This document shows positions 60,815 through 64,000 of a DNA stretch of 64,000 nucleotides, piece after piece. Location of the stretch: positions 186,001-250,000 of the forward strand of contig NZ_WQCA01000005.1 of NCBI RefSeq assembly GCF_013032445.1, written 5' to 3'. Source of the stretch: Ruegeria arenilitoris. GTDB taxonomy: Bacteria; Pseudomonadota; Alphaproteobacteria; Rhodobacterales; Rhodobacteraceae. Position 1 is the first letter of the stretch, and each line of letters starts with the position of its first letter. The notes below the pieces were generated by a model that had not been told where the DNA came from, did no database searches, and worked only from the letters and a program-made list of their open reading frames with translations. Position numbers and translations under genes: made by a program.

Positions 60815-62088
60815 TGGTTCCCTCCGGTTTCGTTTTCCGGTGTTGTCGCACTGCGCAGAAAGGTTATCAGGTCGTCGCGGTCGCTGGCCTGTGTGATCCG
60901 CTGCATCGGCATCTTTGACCCCGGTATGTAGTGGTCTGGCCCCTGATCGAAAAGGGCGTTTATCGTTTCGTCATTCCAAATGATATCAGAGTCTTGCAGC
61001 GTGTCCGAGTAGAAATATCCCGGCAAGGTGCCAGCTTTTCGACCAAAGATACCATGCAGGGTTGGACCGGCGCGTCGTTGCCCATCGGGTGTCAGGCTAT
61101 GACAGATAGAGCATTTGCGGGCGAACTGGCGTTCCCCGTTGCTCATCTCGTCTGGGTCTTTAAGAAAACTGGGTTCGGCGGCGGCCATCTGTGCCTGATC
61201 GCCAAGCGCGGAGACGGGCCAGCTGTACATCGCCTCATCCAGGCCGCCTGCGTGGAGGTTCTGGCCGTCCGCTGAAAAAGCCAGCGCCCAGACCGGTCCG
61301 CGCAAGGTGGCGCGGAAATCCTGTGCGATACGCCATTCGGCGGTGTTGATCACCATGATGTAGCCTTCTCCGTCCCCCACAGCCAGCAGGCTGCGGTCGG
61401 GCGTAAGAGCCAGCGCCAGAATCGGGCGACGCTCAAGGGTAAAGTCCCGCACATCCCCGGTGGTTAGGTCAAGAACGCGGGTGACTCCGTCCACCGCGCC
61501 ATAGGCGATCCAGTTGTCGACGGGGTTCAGAACAAGTTCGTTGATTCCAAACCGATGTTCGATCAGCCGACGCGTTTCCTGCCCGCTGGCTACGTCCCAA
61601 ACCCGCAGCGTTCCGTCCATGCCCGCCGAATACAGAGTTGTGCCATCTGGAGAGAAGGTGACGGCGTTCACGCCGCTACCTACCTGAAGCACTTGCGGGG
61701 CCGAGCCATCCTCGGGCCACAGACCTATCGTGCCGTCCCAACTGGCGGTGGCCACATGGGTTTTCGAGGCCGCAAGTCCGACGATCTTGCCCTTGTGCTG
61801 GCCAACCACGTCTCCGCCCGGCCAGCGGCGCAGGGTGAAGTCATCCCCGGCCGAGTAGATCGCGCGCCCGTTGAAGGCGACAGAGTTGACAGCGGCCTCG
61901 TGACCTTCCAGCCATTCGGGGTTGCGGTTGGACCATAGGCCCACGGAATTGTCGAAACTGGCCGTGGCGATCCGCCCGTCAGGCGCGGTGGCGATCCCCA
62001 TGATCGGTCCGCCGTGACCTTTGAGCGTGAAAAACTCGGCCATTGCAGGCAGGGGGATTAACGCCAGAGCCAGAACCAGCCAGTGCAT
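60811..62088 (-). CDS. Periplasmic WD40 beta-propeller fused to a c-type cytochrome
   Basis: The 425-residue protein has a signal peptide (MHWLVLALALIPLPAMA) and about seven WD40-like repeats over residues 20-295 (for example VTFSPDGTTLYSAGMDGTLR). A class I cytochrome c domain follows with haem site CSICH (326-330) and the likely axial Met M393 in PGSKMPM. It probably carries electrons from the formate dehydrogenase cytochrome b to a periplasmic acceptor, or docks a partner through the propeller. It abuts the gamma-subunit gene with no gap. The propeller-cytochrome fusion is uncommon. Confidence 0.88.
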   Translation of the reverse strand: MHWLVLALALIPLPAMAEFFTLKGHGGPIMGIATAPDGRIATASFDNSVGLWSNRNPEWLEGHEAAVNSVAFNGRAIYSAGDDFTLRRWPGGDVVGQHKGKIVGLAASKTHVATASWDGTIGLWPEDGSAPQVLQVGSGVNAVTFSPDGTTLYSAGMDGTLRVWDVASGQETRRLIEHRFGINELVLNPVDNWIAYGAVDGVTRVLDLTTGDVRDFTLERRPILALALTPDRSLLAVGDGEGYIMVINTAEWRIAQDFRATLRGPVWALAFSADGQNLHAGGLDEAMYSWPVSALGDQAQMAAAEPSFLKDPDEMSNGERQFARKCSICHSLTPDGQRRAGPTLHGIFGRKAGTLPGYFYSDTLQDSDIIWNDETINALFDQGPDHYIPGSKMPMQRITQASDRDDLITFLRSATTPENETGGNQ

Positions 62089-63291
62089 CTATTCAGCGGG
62101 TGAGGCCGCAGCCTTGCCGGCCTCTTTTTCCTGCACCTCTTCCAACCACAGCGAGTGATGCTCGCGCGCCCATTGTTCTTCAACCTCGCCAGTGCCCATG
62201 GCATCAAATGCGCCTTCCATGCCGACCGAGCCGAGGTAAATATGCGCGATGATGATGGCGATGAACACATAGGCGACCATCACGTGCCAGACTTGGGCGT
62301 ACTGCATCTCTTCCTGCGGTGACATCTGTGTCGGCAGGTTCAGGCCAAACATCTGCGGAATACCGGTTGAATTCGCAACTTCGAAGGTCTTGGCAAACAT
62401 TGGCAGTTCAAACGGGAAAAGCAGAGAAAGACCCGACAGGCTGATCGAGACGCCCAGCAGGATGCAGGCCCAGAAGATAACCTTTTGACCCGCGTTGAAC
62501 TTCTTGGCGGGCGGGTGGCTGCCTTTGGTGAATAGCCCCCCTCCCGCTGCCAGCCATTTCAGGTCGGTGCGGTTGGGAATGTTATGGGCGATCCAGTTCA
62601 CCGTGACGATGATCAGCCCCAGCATGAAGGACCAGGCCAGGTTGTTGTGCAGCCATTTGCAGCCCTGCGCGATGGTCGCGAAGCCTTCTTTGCCGAAGAT
62701 TGGGATTAGGAAATCGCGGCCGTAAAGCGTCAGCAAACCGGTTACCCCAAGAACCAGAAAAGATCCGGCGAAAAGCCAGTGGCCGAAGCGTTCGAAGCCG
62801 TTGAAGCGGGTGACGGTGCGACCGGTCTTTTCTCCGTCGATGCGGATTTTCCCGCGGATCAGGAAGAACAGAACGATGATCGCCAGCATTCCGGCAATAA
62901 TATACGAGCCGTTTTCGCGCAGTGGCCCGGTTCGGAATTCCCACCACCACATGCCACCATCCTGAATCAATACACCCGCCGCTGGTCCGCTGGTCGAAAC
63001 AGTAGTGTCTGCTGAACCGTATCGAATGGCACGGTATACGTCGCTGTCCGATGCTACACCCCGCGTACCCAATTGACCCAACAGGCCCTCGGCATTCCCT
63101 TGTCCGGTGTTGTCCGAGCGATAACTGTTGTCCACCTTTTCGCCACGTTGCCGGGCGAGGATATCTTCAAGTGTGGTCGCGCCACCGGTTTGGGCGCGTT
63201 CTTCGGTCGTGGCTTCTGCCTGAGTGGACTGCGCCAAGGCGGCGCCGGTTAACCCCAGGGCGAACAGGAATGCGATGATTAAGCGGAACAT
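62089..63291 (-). CDS. Formate dehydrogenase gamma subunit (cytochrome b556 type)
   Basis: The 400-residue membrane subunit takes electrons from the Fe-S beta subunit to quinone or cytochrome. It has a signal peptide (MFRLIIAFLFALGLTGAALA) and a periplasmic region of about 120 residues before an extra transmembrane helix. The four-helix cytochrome b core follows, with RFNGFERFGHWLFAGSFLVL, KWLHNNLAWSFMLGLI and VWHVMVAYVFIAIIIAHIYL carrying the likely haem histidines. GAGG five bases before the ATG at 63291 sets the start. The N-terminal extension is longer than in Escherichia coli FdnI. Confidence 0.92.
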   Translation of the reverse strand: MFRLIIAFLFALGLTGAALAQSTQAEATTEERAQTGGATTLEDILARQRGEKVDNSYRSDNTGQGNAEGLLGQLGTRGVASDSDVYRAIRYGSADTTVSTSGPAAGVLIQDGGMWWWEFRTGPLRENGSYIIAGMLAIIVLFFLIRGKIRIDGEKTGRTVTRFNGFERFGHWLFAGSFLVLGVTGLLTLYGRDFLIPIFGKEGFATIAQGCKWLHNNLAWSFMLGLIIVTVNWIAHNIPNRTDLKWLAAGGGLFTKGSHPPAKKFNAGQKVIFWACILLGVSISLSGLSLLFPFELPMFAKTFEVANSTGIPQMFGLNLPTQMSPQEEMQYAQVWHVMVAYVFIAIIIAHIYLGSVGMEGAFDAMGTGEVEEQWAREHHSLWLEEVQEKEAGKAAASPAE

Positions 63292-63361
63292 CTGAACCTC
63301 GGTCAAAATTCCAAAGCAGGCGACCCGCATGGGCGGGTCACCTGTTTTTCATGTAGACGGA

Positions 63362-63955
63362 TCAGCCGTCTTTCTGGTCGTAGGCCGTGCCCCAGCCCCA
63401 CGCGCCCGAGCCAAACCCGCGGGCGACGACACGCTCGCGGTAGATGGCCGAGACCACGTCGCCGTCACCGGCAAGCAGGGCCTTGGTGGAACACATCTCG
63501 GCGCAGAGGGGCAGTTTACCCTCGGCGATCCGGTTACGACCATATTTGGCGAACTCTGCGGTCGAGTGCGTTTCCTCGGGGCCGCCGGCGCAGAAGGTAC
63601 ATTTGTCCATCTTGCCGCGCGATCCGAAGTTGCCCGCCTGCGGGTATTGCGGTGCGCCGAAGGGGCACGCATAGAAGCAATAACCGCAACCGATGCACAG
63701 GTCCTTGGAGTGCAGGACGACCCCTTCTTCGTTCTGATAGAAGCAGTCGACCGGGCACACCGCCATACACGGCGCATCCGAACAATGCATACAGGCCACC
63801 GAGATCGAGCGTTCGCCCGGATTGCCGTCATTGATCGTCACCACCCTGCGGCGGTTGATGCCCCATGGAACCTCGTGCTCATTCTTGCACGCGGTGACGC
63901 AGGCGTTGCACTCGATACAGCGTTCAGCGTCGCAGAGAAACTTTGCTCTAGCCAT
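63362..63955 (-). CDS. fdh3B: Formate dehydrogenase FDH3 beta subunit (four Fe-S clusters)
   Basis: This 197-residue ferredoxin-like subunit wires the catalytic alpha subunit to the cytochrome b. It has four cysteine clusters: [53 protein letters not shown] and CTFCAGG with CAEMC. AGGAGG lies just before the ATG, 11 bases after the preceding stop. The length and cluster pattern fit the FDH3-type beta subunit. Confidence 0.93.
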   Translation of the reverse strand: MARAKFLCDAERCIECNACVTACKNEHEVPWGINRRRVVTINDGNPGERSISVACMHCSDAPCMAVCPVDCFYQNEEGVVLHSKDLCIGCGYCFYACPFGAPQYPQAGNFGSRGKMDKCTFCAGGPEETHSTAEFAKYGRNRIAEGKLPLCAEMCSTKALLAGDGDVVSAIYRERVVARGFGSGAWGWGTAYDQKDG

Positions 63956-63966
63956 TATCGTCCTCC

Positions 63967-64000
63967 TTACGCTGCTGAGATCTTGCAGAGAGTCGCTTTG
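63967..64000 (-). CDS. C-terminal end of the preceding gene, probably formate dehydrogenase alpha subunit
   Basis: Only the last ten codons and the stop are in the window, reading [10 protein letters not shown]. The gene runs off the right edge and lies 11 bases upstream of the beta-subunit gene. By operon order it should encode the W- or Mo-containing catalytic subunit. The visible residues alone cannot prove this. Confidence 0.5.
   Translation of the reverse strand, partial: KATLCKISAA

Overview
The window looks like the chromosome of a marine alphaproteobacterium of the Rhodobacteraceae (Roseobacter group). The evidence is a high-GC backbone, a CTTGAA/CCATAT heat-shock promoter in front of a sigma-32 gene, a DUF6476-like gene next to an RluA-type synthase, an SUV3-like helicase followed by Hsp15, 7Fe ferredoxin and CarD genes, and an intergenic hairpin of a kind I recall from this family. 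I cannot name the species from sequence alone.

Positions 1-802 hold the 5' part of a DsbA/FrnE-like oxidoreductase gene and an intact tRNA-Leu(GAG). The 3' end of that tRNA is the left end of a roughly 17.5 kb AT-richer integrated element. A 19-bp copy of the tRNA end (784-802) recurs at 18311-18329, next to a P4-type tyrosine integrase. The element carries a type I restriction-modification operon (hsdM-hsdS-HEPN/Abi-like gene-hsdR), a relaxase/MobC pair, a hairpin-rich non-coding stretch that is a candidate oriT, an AlpA-like regulator with an HTH protein, several unrecognised proteins, and one large secreted protein of unknown function. It reads as an integrative mobilizable element.

From 18.4 to 46.3 kb is ordinary chromosome. 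Genes include a 23S rRNA pseudouridine synthase, rpoH with its own heat-shock promoter, a fasciclin-RTX protein, an M19 dipeptidase, an oxidoreductase, a zinc-finger protein, an EamA exporter, pepF, a lipase-like hydrolase with an SCP2 protein, and an SUV3-like helicase with Hsp15. They continue with fdxA, carD, a potassium channel with a zinc ribbon, cobS/cobT, a KefB-like antiporter, an Lrp regulator divergent from hppD, a PilM/PilP-like membrane protein, a SIMPL protein, an acetyltransferase, metY and a glycosyltransferase-like gene.

From 46.5 to 57.4 kb lies a reductive pyrimidine catabolism locus: preT, a methyltransferase, preA, divergent rutR, a ureidopropionase-type amidohydrolase, dihydropyrimidinase, and a four-gene NMT1-type ABC importer. 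A near-ideal RutR operator (TTGACCAgaTGGTCAA) lies between rutR and the amidohydrolase, and a weaker relative lies before preT.

From 57.5 kb to the end, a tungstate importer (tupBCA) converges on a formate dehydrogenase operon read on the minus strand. That operon runs alpha subunit (only the tail is in the window), Fe-S beta subunit, cytochrome b gamma subunit, a WD40-cytochrome c fusion, a 41-residue membrane peptide, and an HTH-periplasmic-binding-like regulator. The last four genes are packed with no gaps, so metal uptake, regulator and enzyme appear to form one module.
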